Positions 45,601 through 53,350 of a stretch of DNA of 64,000 nucleotides are shown here, in pieces (the first letter of the stretch is position 1; every line of letters starts with the position of its first letter). Under the pieces are notes generated by a model, which worked only from the letters and a program-made list of their open reading frames with translations, was not told where the DNA came from and ran no database searches. The translations under genes and the position numbers were made by a program. Source of the DNA: Mytilus trossulus (taxonomy: Eukaryota; Mollusca; Bivalvia; Mytilida; Mytilidae). The stretch lies in assembly GCF_036588685.1 (NCBI RefSeq), contig NW_026963313.1, forward strand, positions 62,001 to 126,000. The letters are read 5' to 3'.

Positions 45601-46366
45601 TATTAATAATCACATTATTATTGCTATCTGATGTGCTAGCCGACACCTCGTGTCCCTTGTTTACCAGAGTCTTTCCTTTAGCGTCCTTGTTATTAACCTT
45701 TGGACCGCTACCTGTACTTTTACTTGCAAAAGGTTTTGAGCATTTTCTTTTAGCGGGACCTTTAGCGGGACCTTTACCGTTCCCTCCATATGCTATTTCA
45801 TCTTCGTCAAGCCTTAGTAAGTCATCTTCAAAAGAAGATATAGGAGTTTTATCTCCTTTCTCTTTGTGCAGCATGGCGTCCGCCATCTTTGTCAAGTTAA
45901 ATAATCTCGTTTCACAAACGAAATAATTATAAGATTTTTACCTGCGTAAAAAATCTGTTTATAAAGACATATACTTTTATTCAATATGAATAAAATATAT
46001 GTTCAAGTCAATCACATTGACTTATTATATCTTTTATAATGAAATCTAAGTTAGAAGTTGCGCATCGAGACAAACCACGTCCGCTCGATAGCAAAGTTAG
46101 CAACACATTGAGGTTACAGTTGCGCAGTACTATCTCATCTAATACCGAAAGTGTTATGACGTAATAGAATGATTATTTTGCTCTTATATTACAGTAGTGA
46201 ATGGGAATCTCTTAACGACTATCGTGTCTCAGGCAGGAACGTACAATACATTGATGGTTACAAAACAGATGGCACTTTTGGAAAAGGGAAAGATAACCCA
46301 GCATACGACAAATATTACAGAGAGGAGGATTTCACAGAAAATGATAAAAAGGTTAAATGTTGTTAG
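30604..46366 (+). CDS. Single-pass membrane mucin with EGF-like module and NPxY tail
   Basis: Six exons: 30604-30610, 31292-31339, 31829-34387, 35598-35721, 36481-36657 and 46195-46366. The lengths sum to 3087, i.e. 1028 residues plus stop, and every junction is GT-AG in matching phase. Residues 1-18 (MEDIRIIVVMTFCCLITL) are a signal peptide. Residues ~25-870, all in exon 3, are Thr/Ser-rich, with a tandem array of a 17-residue unit (ITTDEKTTAITPSSSSH) between about residues 430 and 730; heavy O-glycosylation is expected. Residues ~875-928 hold eight cysteines ending C-x-C-x13-C, like an EGF fold. A helix with glycine pairs spans ~937-961, followed by CGCFCWRR. The 56-residue tail has NPAY (1006-1009) and ends KVKCC. 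A surface barrier, adhesion or signalling role is inferred. Intron 5 holds a 9.2-kb nested retroelement. Confidence 0.8.
30745..30935. repeat. (ATTC)n microsatellite in intron 1
   Basis: More than 25 ATTC units at about 30790-30900, flanked by TTAAT- and TTTC-rich simple sequence. Confidence 0.95.
33110..34020 (+). repeat. 51-bp in-frame coding tandem repeat of the mucin exon
   Basis: The unit begins 'catatcacaacagatgaaaa' and encodes HITTDEKTTAITPSSSS. Around 15 units, some with inserted or deleted threonine codons (ACA runs), lie in frame in exon 3. Central copies (33290-33540) are nearly identical, indicating recent unequal exchange, while edge copies are diverged. Copy number is probably polymorphic. 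Confidence 0.9.
34388..35597. other. Intron 3 of the mucin-like gene
   Basis: AT-rich with a fragment of the 'accaggtttaatccaccatt' repeat at about 35370-35500. The acceptor is 'caaattgaag' at 35597, with only a weak pyrimidine tract next to it and a T-rich stretch at 35570-35580. Confidence 0.5.
35805..36180. repeat. Interspersed repeat in intron 4 of the mucin gene
   Basis: Related to the block at 4965-5290: 'aaatatcaatgggacaatcg', 'acacaacataaaaaacaaaa', 'aacaggtgccccggaag', 'cacgtgccacccgttgtgtt'. Confidence 0.6.
37178..37306. repeat. Internal complementary region of the DIRS element
   Basis: 37178-37268 is the reverse complement of about 36958-37045 (landmark 'cttaccttggttaagttgaa'), and 37269-37306 is the reverse complement of about 46135-46170 (landmark 'gttatgacgtaatagaat'). 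Adjacent complements to both ends are what DIRS elements use to form circular intermediates. Confidence 0.85.
37528..38640 (-). CDS. Tyrosine recombinase of the DIRS element
   Basis: A 370-residue intact frame. The catalytic residues of the lambda-integrase fold are visible: the first Arg in ALTNSTRSQSIHLL (near residue 205), the H-x-x-R pair in HSTRSASTSKAKQN (near 317-320), and the nucleophile Tyr in the C-terminal GKFYDK (near 353). An N-terminal helical SAM-like domain (ILASWRSGTQKQY-like wording near residue 70) precedes it. In DIRS elements this enzyme inserts the circular DNA copy without target duplication. It overlaps the upstream frame (39008-38331) in another phase, as is usual for these elements. 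Confidence 0.9.
   Translation of the reverse strand: MANTTVVCSSNETFNKQSICYQSKQKAIDSTIQGHSSSFRKDIEFDGISAIRNRLQNRGISEKTSNIIMASWRSGTQKQYKTYIKKWFIFCLERKEDKVHTSVELVLEFLTNLFECGLSYSALNSARSALSAFGLTFDNVPVGKHPLVIRFLKGVYHLRPTVHNDVNIWDVSIVLRLLRRLSPVADISVKDLTLKLVMLVALTNSTRSQSIHLLKLSNMQKQKDCFRFKIFDLLKQSRPGYKNPEYILKSFPPDRRLYVYLVLKEYLKRTVDIRSEEDSLILSYIKPHKKVSCSTISRWIKSVMCRAGIDTSIFKAHSTRSASTSKAKQNNVPVNDILAKAGWSSSTTFGKFYDKTVTISDVFAEKMLLI
38331..39008 (-). CDS. DIRS pol C-terminal part (after RNase H)
   Basis: A 225-residue frame. From about residue 28 it reads NFNDQIKWQLNKNNFEKV, then PEIDLFASHLNTQLPIFCSW, FVDAFTLDWGSFSYSYMFPP and VGPLWPTQPWF, a run typical of the region after RNase H in DIRS polyproteins. 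The first 22 or so residues are not part of it: they are read from the end of the inserted fold-back element (boundary near 38940). Confidence 0.85.
   Translation of the reverse strand: MRKVYAKFHACNRICTIFHKAAGLYQSRNFNDQIKWQLNKNNFEKVCLLWNKPEIDLFASHLNTQLPIFCSWKADPESSFVDAFTLDWGSFSYSYMFPPFSMIGRCVKKIIKDKADVLFVGPLWPTQPWFVQVMKLLINNPYVIKANKKLLTLPYKDIVHPLEKTLNLMVFRLSGTDYKTEEFQRKLPILSWHHGDQELRNNIKHISRNGLFSVLNGKRTKFTRL
39055..39600. repeat. Four spaced 'acttccggt...ccaaaatggcgga' modules in the left arm
   Basis: Modules begin near 39056, 39227, 39398 and 39579, about 170 bp apart. The first three carry 'ttccgg' followed within ~15 bp by 'ccaaaatggcgga' or a close variant; the fourth has lost the second half. 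The right arm carries the inverted counterparts (43042-42510). See findings for a possible regulatory meaning. Confidence 0.8.
40100..42380. pseudogene. Three decayed copies of an 'LTGCD/CXC'-family gene segment in the fold-back core
   Basis: Similar protein-like text occurs three times: on the minus strand at about 40480-40240 (DELWIVFGEAKIFGLISING), on the plus strand at about 41010-41150 (DKLWFAFGRGK) and on the plus strand at about 41640-41830 (DELWIVFGRGTDFRLISING). After the last copy, a cysteine-rich end follows at about 42270-42370 (CGCKKGYRGQF, a stop, then CTAMCACHGDCE), with its inverted twin in the left arm. The DELW-FG block and the CXC tail are what I know from the same multicopy family as the pseudogene at 15475-17602. 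Stops and frameshifts occur throughout. Confidence 0.65.
43261..43476 (-). pseudogene. RNase H segment of the DIRS element
   Basis: The 71-residue frame contains NCLELLVVYYALKTF (the conserved Glu helix) and ILTDNTTVVSYINSMGG (the conserved Asp strand), typical of the DIRS RNase H. After a frameshift, HIPWKLNTKADY leads up to the fold-back insertion. Upstream, 43480-43790 holds the RT-RNase H connection in shifted frames. Confidence 0.85.
43788..44690 (-). CDS. Reverse transcriptase of the DIRS element
   Basis: A 300-residue frame. RT motifs in order: VRPKKNGEYRVILNLKELN (fingers), SSVDLRHAYYSINI (motif A, catalytic Asp), CLPNGIAMAPRLFTKIM (motif B), FGYIDDSLLLG (motif C with YIDD) and FTPKKRIKFLGF (motif E region). 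All catalytic aspartates are present. The frame breaks near 43800, before RNase H. The ATG at 44690 is not necessarily the start: the same phase stays open upstream through the Gly/Arg-rich gag tail, so gag and RT may once have been one frame. Confidence 0.9.
   Translation of the reverse strand: MSIDKSESKKLSLDSRQVQELDVVSINTHDFQAGRLKLFVNEWRKLTSDKYILDAVQHCYIEFTDNKPPIQNKMSIRNSNFNLKEETIVDIEIEKLLKMNVIQEVESEINEFISPFFVRPKKNGEYRVILNLKELNKNIEYQHFKMDSFESALNLIKEKAYMSSVDLRHAYYSINIAEQHRKFLRFVWKEKYFQYSCLPNGIAMAPRLFTKIMKVDYASLRKMGYVNFGYIDDSLLLGDTELECKNNVTETVNMVSSLGFIVHKDKSVFTPKKRIKFLGFYIDSETMIVTLPVGKTRYYC
44627..45895 (-). CDS. Gag-like ORF of the DIRS element
   Basis: A 422-residue frame starting MTKMADAMLHKEKGDKTP. 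It has a lysine-rich early part, a Ser/Thr/Asn linker, an acidic stretch (residues ~150-180), a basic patch with CKKQK, and a conserved helical block (TDQLVWDLLWPRTRTIDNRM near residues 250-270) known from DIRS first ORFs. Near 44900 the frame shifts: the expected Gly/Arg-rich nucleic-acid-binding tail (FRGGFRGGW) is found in the neighbouring phase, the one used by RT. So the last ~80 residues of the annotated frame are probably out of phase. Confidence 0.75.
   Translation of the reverse strand: MTKMADAMLHKEKGDKTPISSFEDDLLRLDEDEIAYGGNGKGPAKGPAKRKCSKPFASKSTGSGPKVNNKDAKGKTLVNKGHEVSASTSDSNNNVIINMLTDMRNEQSSTNKKLKDMNKRIDVLYNDEYDDEYDNVGDVDEDMDEVHEPDDGQDTGNEPPCKKQKTVSNSEESRFSSMNKRFRSGEKCGDKLDEHLADNITDIFRNGISKEKYRELMKDEKSNRPENCEGLVPVQTDQLVWDLLWPRTRTIDNRMRQCQTSVVRGATYLSKVVDRLDTILSKEDTQNIPELEGILDECMDSLALFGHANKEICLARRELMKPDVKGEYSQLLITVNLSINGYLVEMSLKQSKTLENVVRFQIAFQLVTVIASLEAVSVVAGDPHGIDAVVEAEADEAVVVPQCQLTNLSQKNSRWTHDKYRN
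46171..46194 (+). promoter_or_regulatory. Splice acceptor region of the last mucin exon, abutting the DIRS terminus
   Basis: Only 24 bases separate the end of the DIRS homology (46170) from exon 6. They contain a short pyrimidine-rich run and end in TTACAG. Any branch point further out must lie in retroelement sequence. Confidence 0.6.
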
Positions 46367-47827
46367 AAACTAAGTGCAGGCTTAAGTAGCAGTCCAGCTA
46401 AGAATCATGCAAAGGGTGATACATCCATAGTGAAGGATATCCATCTGCTATAGTTTAATTGATTCAACTTGAGGCAAAAATAATATAAATGGCAATTTGC
46501 ACACAAAAAATCAAGCTGTTGCTATGGAAACGGCTGTTCCTAGCAACAAGGTGTTTAATGGCCCTAAATACCATAAATTTGTATATTTTTTCTAATTGGA
46601 AAAAGTGCAATACTGATGAACTGTATAAAAAGTATATACCAGATCCTTCAATCTATAATGTTCAACTTAAATAGGAAACATTTGAAAAGATGGATTCAAG
46701 AAGGGAAACTGGGTAACCATGACAACCAAATTAACAAATATTTTCAAGTTGGAAAATTGTCAAAAATTTGACATTTTCAAACTCTATCATCTCCCTAGAC
46801 CCTGATGATAGAATTGATTTGTTTGATCATTCTAATTCAGTTGACTCTTGTCTAAAACATATCAAAAATAAAAATATGTAGCCTAGTACAGAATTTTCAT
46901 AAAAATGTTGATCATGTCGTCACGTTTTTCACAATATTTAGCCACTTTTTTCTAAAAAATTATCTAAATAAGCTTTCTGTAGATAACCTTATTTACTTTT
47001 TATTGCTAGTTTAATGTGAATAATGTTTTTAAACCATTTTATAAGACAGTCTGTTGAATTCTGAAGCAAAAGCATACATAATTTTTGTGAATATGGACCA
47101 TTTAAGGTAAATACGATCAGGTTTTTCGAGAAGTTGATTTTCAGGTTCATGAAGACACTTAACTAAGTAGAATGGTACAACTTTATGTGGTTACACTTAT
47201 TTAAAACAACCTTTTCTTAATAGATGAATTGAAAAAGAGCATGTCTTCACATCTTAAGAATCAATTGCCTCGCGGGGGGGGGGGGGGGGGGTCCCTGAAA
47301 TAACTTAAATTCATCAATACTTGGACGTGTCAGAAGCATCATTGTTTTTAATACAAAATGGAAAGATAACCAATTTTCATACAGGTTAACTTATGCTTGC
47401 TATATAGCTAGGTTTGACCCAACATTCTCTTTGAATTATATCTGTATCATGTTAAAAAAAGAAAGGGCAGATCCAAAGTACCCCCCCCTTTTTTCCCCAA
47501 AAAAAAGGGGGGTCTTATTCAGAAGCGGAATATATGTTGTATACCGGAAAGCGGAGCAAAATTACACATTTTTTAAAAAGATTTAATGAAAACCCATACA
47601 ATGTGACGCCCCAGAACTTCACTCTGAAGTAACTATATTATAGCAAAGTCAATTTATGACTTTTTTTGAGATATTATCGTGTCTGGGAGACGTAATTTAT
47701 GCCCCCACAGATGCAAAAGTGTTATTCTAAAAATAACTTTAATATTTAACCCCTTATACCCTAAAAAATGACAAAAGTTAAACTCACGCTGGTACCTCCC
47801 AAAAGAATAAAAATCAAACCCTGACCA
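46367..47827. other. 3' flank of the mucin gene with homopolymer runs
   Basis: Contains the 3' untranslated region; no clear AATAAA stands out close to the stop. A G run of about 19 lies at 47272-47290, and a C/T then A/G palindromic low-complexity stretch at 47481-47514. No other gene was seen. Confidence 0.5.
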
Positions 47828-48045
47828 CATAGATATAGGAAGATGTGGTGTGAGTGCCAATGAGACAAATCTCCATCCAAATAACAATTTAAAAAGTAAA
47901 ACATTATAGGTAAAAGTACGGCCTTCAACACGGAGCCTTGGCTCACACCGAACAACAAGCTATAAAGGGCCCCAAAATTACTAGTGTAAAACCATTCGAA
48001 CGGGAAAACCAACGGTCTAATCTATATAAACAAAACGAGACATCT
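47828..48045. repeat. Best-preserved copy of the 'gagtgccaatgagacaaatc' repeat
   Basis: It runs from 'atagatataggaagatgtgg' through 'ttcaacacggagccttggct' to 'ccaacggtctaatctatata'. Same order as 26775-26965 and 29605-29745. Confidence 0.8.
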
Positions 48046-49789
48046 TCAATATATGTACAAACAGATACATGTAGCAAAGTGAAAACTTCCTAGATTTCAA
48101 ACTTTAGGAGGAGTTAACTATATACCCATAATTTCCATGGTATACGCCATCTACCCAACACAGGACGATTATCTGTTTCTGATTGTTAGTTTTTGGAACA
48201 TTAAGTGGCAAATATTTCATGCGTATTTCTGACAATTAATTTTAATGAAATATGAATGATAAAAGAAAGACACTTAGTCTTTTTTTTAACTGCAATATGT
48301 GCAAGCTGACAAGTTGAAAGACTCCACAAGAAGAAAAGTACCTAGACCAAAGTATTTTTCTGACTCCTATCAAACATTATTTAGTACTAATATTTGCTTC
48401 TACTTTAAAATGTTCAAATATTCTGTCTTGTCCCAGCTGGAGATGGAGGTAAGTAAGTACTCGACAAATCTCAAAATTATACACCTTCTAATACCTTTGG
48501 TCTCTAGAGGTGAGGTGTCTCATACCACAATGACATCTTCTTTTTTTTTTATAACATATATATTTCAACTCATAACACTTAAGGTGCTGACCAAATATAC
48601 AATTCTGTTAAGTAGCGACGAAATTATTATTAGAGTAATCATGGTCATAAGGAAGACTAACAGAAGACGGATTTACAAACGTATGGACAACGTTTAGAGC
48701 ACCTTGCCACGGGTATGATTTTTGAAAAATGCACAAAACATGAGGTGAATTTTTATGTTTAGACAGAAGTTTATTCATGCTGTTTGGGTCAGATTACAAT
48801 GAAGCTAAATATTTGACACAGAAAGCTAAAAAAAAACCATTACTTATTGTTAGATCTGCAACTTCAAAACAATGTCGATACCTATATTTTAGCATTGAAC
48901 AAGTTTGTATTTTCCCCGGACTGTTTAAGACGTCTGTACACTAGATTCATTGGATGTTGGATGTGTACTGTACATATATTTGTACTTATTGTTATTGGCT
49001 GTAGTCTAGCTCTTAGAAGTGAGTATTCTCAGATCTGTACTTTAAATACTGATTGACAATAGATATATTTATATTTTTTAAACTGTACACACTGTACCAG
49101 TGACCAGACTTCGACCTTTGACTTTCAGTACCAAACAAATCTCTATTTTGTTGGTGATGAGTAGGCATATTTTTGATATTCAAAAGACATGCTTCATCTT
49201 TCAGAAATGACATGATATTTGGAAAATCAATTTTTTTACTTAAGATTTATATGACCATATTATTATTTGTTTGGTTTCACCTGGGAACAGTATATCTAAT
49301 ATATATGTTCCTGGTTTCACTATCAGACTATGTTCCTAAAATTTGAAAGTGCTATTGATCAGATTGAGTGAAATATTGGGACTAAAATAAAAATATTTCA
49401 ATTTTCTTGCTTTGACATAGCGGTCTGATAATTGTATGGTATTCAAAATAATTGTGACATATTTGTGTTGTTGAGTTGCTGTCTCCCTAGTGTATACTTC
49501 AGTTGTTAGGATCATCTCTTTTTCTTTTCTACATACCTTCTTCATGTTCTTGATACCTTGTAAAACTGATGAGTTATCAGTATTAAGGTTATTGGGAATA
49601 ACACTGTTAAAAAGGGAGCCACAATTTTTTGTATAAAACCAAATACATGTACCACTAATCTATTCAAACCATTGCCTTTCTCAATTGGCGTTGTTGTTTC
49701 ATAATAGATGTGCTTGTGTTGTTTGTTTTCTGTTTCATTGACTTATACATTACAAGTTACAACCCACATCTCCTTTCTTTCATATAGAC
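48046..49789. other. Non-coding stretch
   Basis: No splice-supported exon or repeat family was recognised. Open frames at 48299-48697 and 48847-49056 show no domain. Confidence 0.4.
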
Positions 49790-50345
49790 TTGATTTTTGT
49801 ATAAGTTGTTAGTGGCTTTGAGCTAGCTGTCAGATCACTGCAAGTACTCTCAGATCTGTTCATTGTGTCTTTTTGTGTCTGGATATAAAAGTATCCGGCC
49901 ACGTCCACTTGTATTTATGTCTATCTGATGAGTTGAGCCTTTTTCAACTGATTTTTATAGTTCGTTCATATGTTGTACTGTTATACCACTGTCCCAGGTT
50001 AAATGGAGGGTTGGGATCCCACCAACATGTTTAACCCCGCCACATTATTTGTGTATGTGCCTGTCAGGAGCCTGTAATTCAGTGGTTGTTGTTTGTTTAT
50101 GTGTTACATATTTGTTTTTCGTTCATTTTTTTTAAATAAATAAGGCCGTTAGTTTTCTCGTTTGAATTGTTTTACATTGTCTTATCGGGGCCTTTTATAG
50201 CTGACTATGCGGTATGGGCTTTGCTTATTGTTGAAGGCAATACCGTGACCTATAGTTGTTTATGTTTGTGTCATTTTGGTCTTTTGTGGATAGTTGTCTC
50301 ATTGGCAATCATACCACATCTTCTTTTTTATATTGAAATAACAGC
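49790..50345. repeat. Long interspersed repeat (~550 bp), well preserved
   Basis: It contains, in order, 'gagctagctgtcagatcact', 'gtatccggccacgtccac', 'tttaaccccgccacattatt', 'ggccgttagttttctcg', 'tgactatgcggtatgggctt' and 'gtctcattggcaatcatacc'. Matching partial copies lie at 3930-4480 (same strand), and at 14108-14270 and 59715-60020 (opposite strand). It is a candidate full-length non-autonomous element. Confidence 0.8.
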
Positions 50346-51657
50346 AAATGCCAAATGATGACAATAGCACCTTTGGTCAGTTATTTGGGGAGATAAGGAA
50401 CAGACAAGTATATTAGCTATAACTAACAGCTGGTATTGTAATTGACTTTTGTAAAAACCCATTGCAGTATACAAAAGTCATGTACAAAAAGATTATACAA
50501 AACAAGAGGAAATGAAAATATGTTTTCTCAAAAGATTTATTATTCATTATAAAGTTAATATTTTGATATATTTTCAAAACAATGTGAGCAAAAATCTTTA
50601 AACATATAACATTATATATTTAAATATATATATAAAGTACATCTTGCGAAAGCAAATTTACAGATCTAACATTGTTGGGTTGATGTTTAGACGAGTTGTA
50701 TTTAAATATATATATATATTATATTCAAATATCAGACAATTAAATTTCAGCTTCATATTTTTTTTTGTAATGTTTGCTTTGTATCTATAAGAATTTATTC
50801 TTTTAATTCTTGTGTTGTTAGGGAAACTTCGCAAAAAAATCAAAAATTGATATTATGTCCATTCTGTATAAAAATGCTCAAATTTATAAATATTAAAGTT
50901 TTATTCCGCTAGATAAGAGATCACCATCGATTTTAATTTTTGAGTATCAGTTCTCGGCCTTCCGCCATTTTGTTAACTTGTTCAAATAAAAATCACGATA
51001 TGTCTATAAACCACAAAGAAACAAAACTACAGTAACCGATGTAGTCTTAATCTTGTCAATCGTACGGTTGTTTTATCTGACTAACTTACTTGATACGGAC
51101 AATGTTCTTATTTTTTTAATAACCATATAGTCTGTTATTTTTAAACTGTTAATATTGGAATCGGTTAAAAAGTCAAAGTTCAAATCATAAATAAGTGTTA
51201 CGTGAAAATTGTTTTCGAAAATCTAATTCGTTCATAATTCTTCAAAGTAATATACTTTATTCAAATAAATTAGGATCTTCGCTCCACTGATCACCCGCAT
51301 GGCTTAAGGTATTACTCCCAAAGGTATTGTGAGGGGTGTAAGGTGACACGTCCAGGTATTCAAGCGATTTCCTGTCGGGCTTGCAAGTTCATGCATCGTT
51401 TCACTTCTGTAGGTATTGGTCAGTGTACACGGCCGATAACTTATAACTGAACTATCAGGTGCATGTATAATATACATCTCTGTCTTGCGTGTCCGAAAGT
51501 GATATAATATACTAGTCATTACTTAACTCATACGCTTGTTTATAAATAAAATTTCTGGTGTAAAGAATATTATTTATAAAAAAAAAATGATACAGAAAAA
51601 AATTAAAAAAATTGAAGATATATACAAATATACGTATTTTTTCCAAGGGTAAATTTG
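50346..51657. other. Non-coding stretch
   Basis: AT-rich with (TA)n near 50620 and 50700. A 71-codon minus-strand frame (51519-51304) lies in a slightly GC-richer patch but has no recognisable domain or splice context; it is not called. Confidence 0.4.
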
Positions 51658-51664
51658 GGAAAAT

Positions 51665-51695
51665 CAGAGACATATAATTGTATTATATGTCTCTG
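51665..51695. mobile_element. 31-bp palindromic insertion with 7-bp target duplication
   Basis: The ends CAGAGACATATAA and TTATATGTCTCTG are inverted. It is the 36-bp palindrome at 53308-53343 lacking five central bases (TACAA). GGAAAAT stands immediately on both sides (51658-51664 and 51696-51702). Confidence 0.75.
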
Positions 51696-51728
51696 GGAAA
51701 ATGTAATATTTACTCGTTGTCAATAGTA

Positions 51729-52225
51729 AAGGACATAAAGTCACAGGACATAAAGTTACAAATTTGAAAGGACGAAAAGTCACAGGACAAAAAGTCACAA
51801 TTATTTTTTTGACAATTGTTTGAATATATAAGAGAAAGATCTTGAAATATTTTTTTTTTATTACATCTATTTATTTTTCAGTGTAGGACATTGTTCATAA
51901 GCTTTGTTTAATGAAAAGTTATCAAATTTTAATCATGCAAATGGGACATTTGATGGCACCATGAAGCCATTTAAGAACAAAGTCACTTTGACATTTTGTT
52001 TTCAGAACAATTATTTGTTCATCATTGATATTTATTGAATAAATTTTAATTACAAAGTTGCTTTATATATAAGAGTTCAAGAAAAAAACAAAAACTTTGT
52101 TTTTAAAACTATTTTTTCTTGTTTAAAGAAAAATACTCTAAAAACTGAATTGTGACTTTTTGTCAAGTGACTTTTTGTCCGTGACTTTTTGTCTGTGACT
52201 TTTTGTCCTGTGACTTTCTGTCCTA
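51729..52225. mobile_element. ~500-bp element with inverted ends made of 'ggacaaaaagtcaca' subrepeats
   Basis: The left end holds four subrepeats (ggacataaagtcaca, ggacataaagttaca, ggacgaaaagtcaca, ggacaaaaagtcaca) and the right end has five in reverse complement (tgactttttgtcc). The inner sequence is AT-rich and non-coding. This is a MITE-like structure with internally repeated inverted ends. Confidence 0.75.
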
Positions 52226-53300
52226 CATTCGTTGGATCATTCCAGAAATGTTGATTAAATAAATGTGCACACTTGTCGACGTATCATTTATACGCCCGGA
52301 TAGAAAGTTACGGAACTACAGCGCAATTTAAAATATATACATGTATACATTGAACATAAGAAAGAAACATACATTTTGTGCAAATTAGGGTAAAAGTTTT
52401 GTAAATAGACTAGTCCACGTATACTAACTATACAAATCCTTGCGTATACTAACAGTATGTAATCATCCAATTCGATAGACTATTGTATACCAAAAGAAGA
52501 AGAAGAAGAGGACCAATTTGATTTAAATACAGGTCGATCTATAACTTGCTTTGGTTCATCGAAGTTATGAACATAGTAAAATCACAGATTTATATATCAA
52601 TTAGATTGTTCTCGAATAAAGAAAGAAATTCGTCATCACCACAATTGTTCCGACATATGCAACTGGACGTACACTAATAATCCCCGAGGGATGTGAATAT
52701 TTTCTAGGAAAGCTATTGAGTATTAAAGTTTCAAATCATTTTCGGGATTTATTTTCTTTCTTGATAATCAATGACAGCAAATTTAAAGAATAAACTGCTT
52801 TTCAGATATTTGTCCGCTTTAGGGGTATTCTTGCCAGTTGAACAGACTTATAATTACATTCAAAAATAGGGAAAGATGACATTAAATTCGTTGTCTTTTG
52901 TTTTTAAACATCTTTGGTCAAATAGTTATTAAGTATTATACGTTGTGAGACGAAGACTATTTTAATAAGGACGTCCCCGATTATGATTAAATTTGGTCGA
53001 CGTTTTTCACACTTGATAAAGAATATCTATTCGTAATTTTTCGATTCCATTCCAAGAAGACCTTAAATTTGCTGTCAATTTTTTAAAAACTTCTCAAGTA
53101 GAAAAATATTTTTTCTTTATTCGTTCATATTATATTCCGCTTCGGTAGAGTTATCTTCAGTGAGTTCCAGTTATTAATTTATACGTGGCTTTTAAAAAGT
53201 CTAAATCTAAGTGTTCTCATCCATTTATTTGCCTAATAAAGACAAATAAAAATACTTTGGTAAAGCTATTTATAATTTCTAAGTTCTCCTTTTTATTAGA
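52226..53300. other. Non-coding stretch
   Basis: AT-rich, with a short GAA run near 52495. I see no gene. Confidence 0.4.
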
Positions 53301-53307
53301 CATCAAT

Positions 53308-53343
53308 CAGAGACATATAATACAATTGTATTATATGTCTCTG
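53308..53343. mobile_element. 36-bp perfect palindrome with 7-bp target duplication
   Basis: CAGAGACATATAATACAA is followed directly by its exact reverse complement, 36 bp in all. CATCAAT is repeated on both sides (53301-53307 and 53344-53350). Second copy at 51665-51695. Confidence 0.85.
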
Positions 53344-53350
53344 CATCAAT

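Larger units (their letters stand above)
36955..46170 (-). mobile_element. DIRS-type tyrosine-recombinase retrotransposon in the last mucin intron
   Basis: On the minus strand the order is gag-like ORF (45895-44627), reverse transcriptase (44690-43788), RNase H (around 43790-43180, resumed at 39008) and tyrosine recombinase (38640-37528). The right terminus (46109-46170) is complementary to two left-side segments, 37040-37073 and 37269-37306. The left terminus (about 36958-37045) is complementary to 37178-37268. This is the inverted-terminal-repeat plus internal-complementary-region layout of DIRS elements, which integrate by recombinase rather than integrase. The body is interrupted by the fold-back element at 38940-43174 and has frameshifts near 44900 and 43800, so it is inactive. 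Confidence 0.9.

Noticed and set aside
45540..45926. 128-codon plus-strand frame opposite the DIRS gag
   Set aside because: Antisense shadow of the gag frame; leucine/serine-rich from the reverse of Lys/Asp codons.
51304..51519. 71-codon minus-strand frame in a GC-richer patch
   Set aside because: No domain, no splice signals tying it to another exon, and length within chance expectation.
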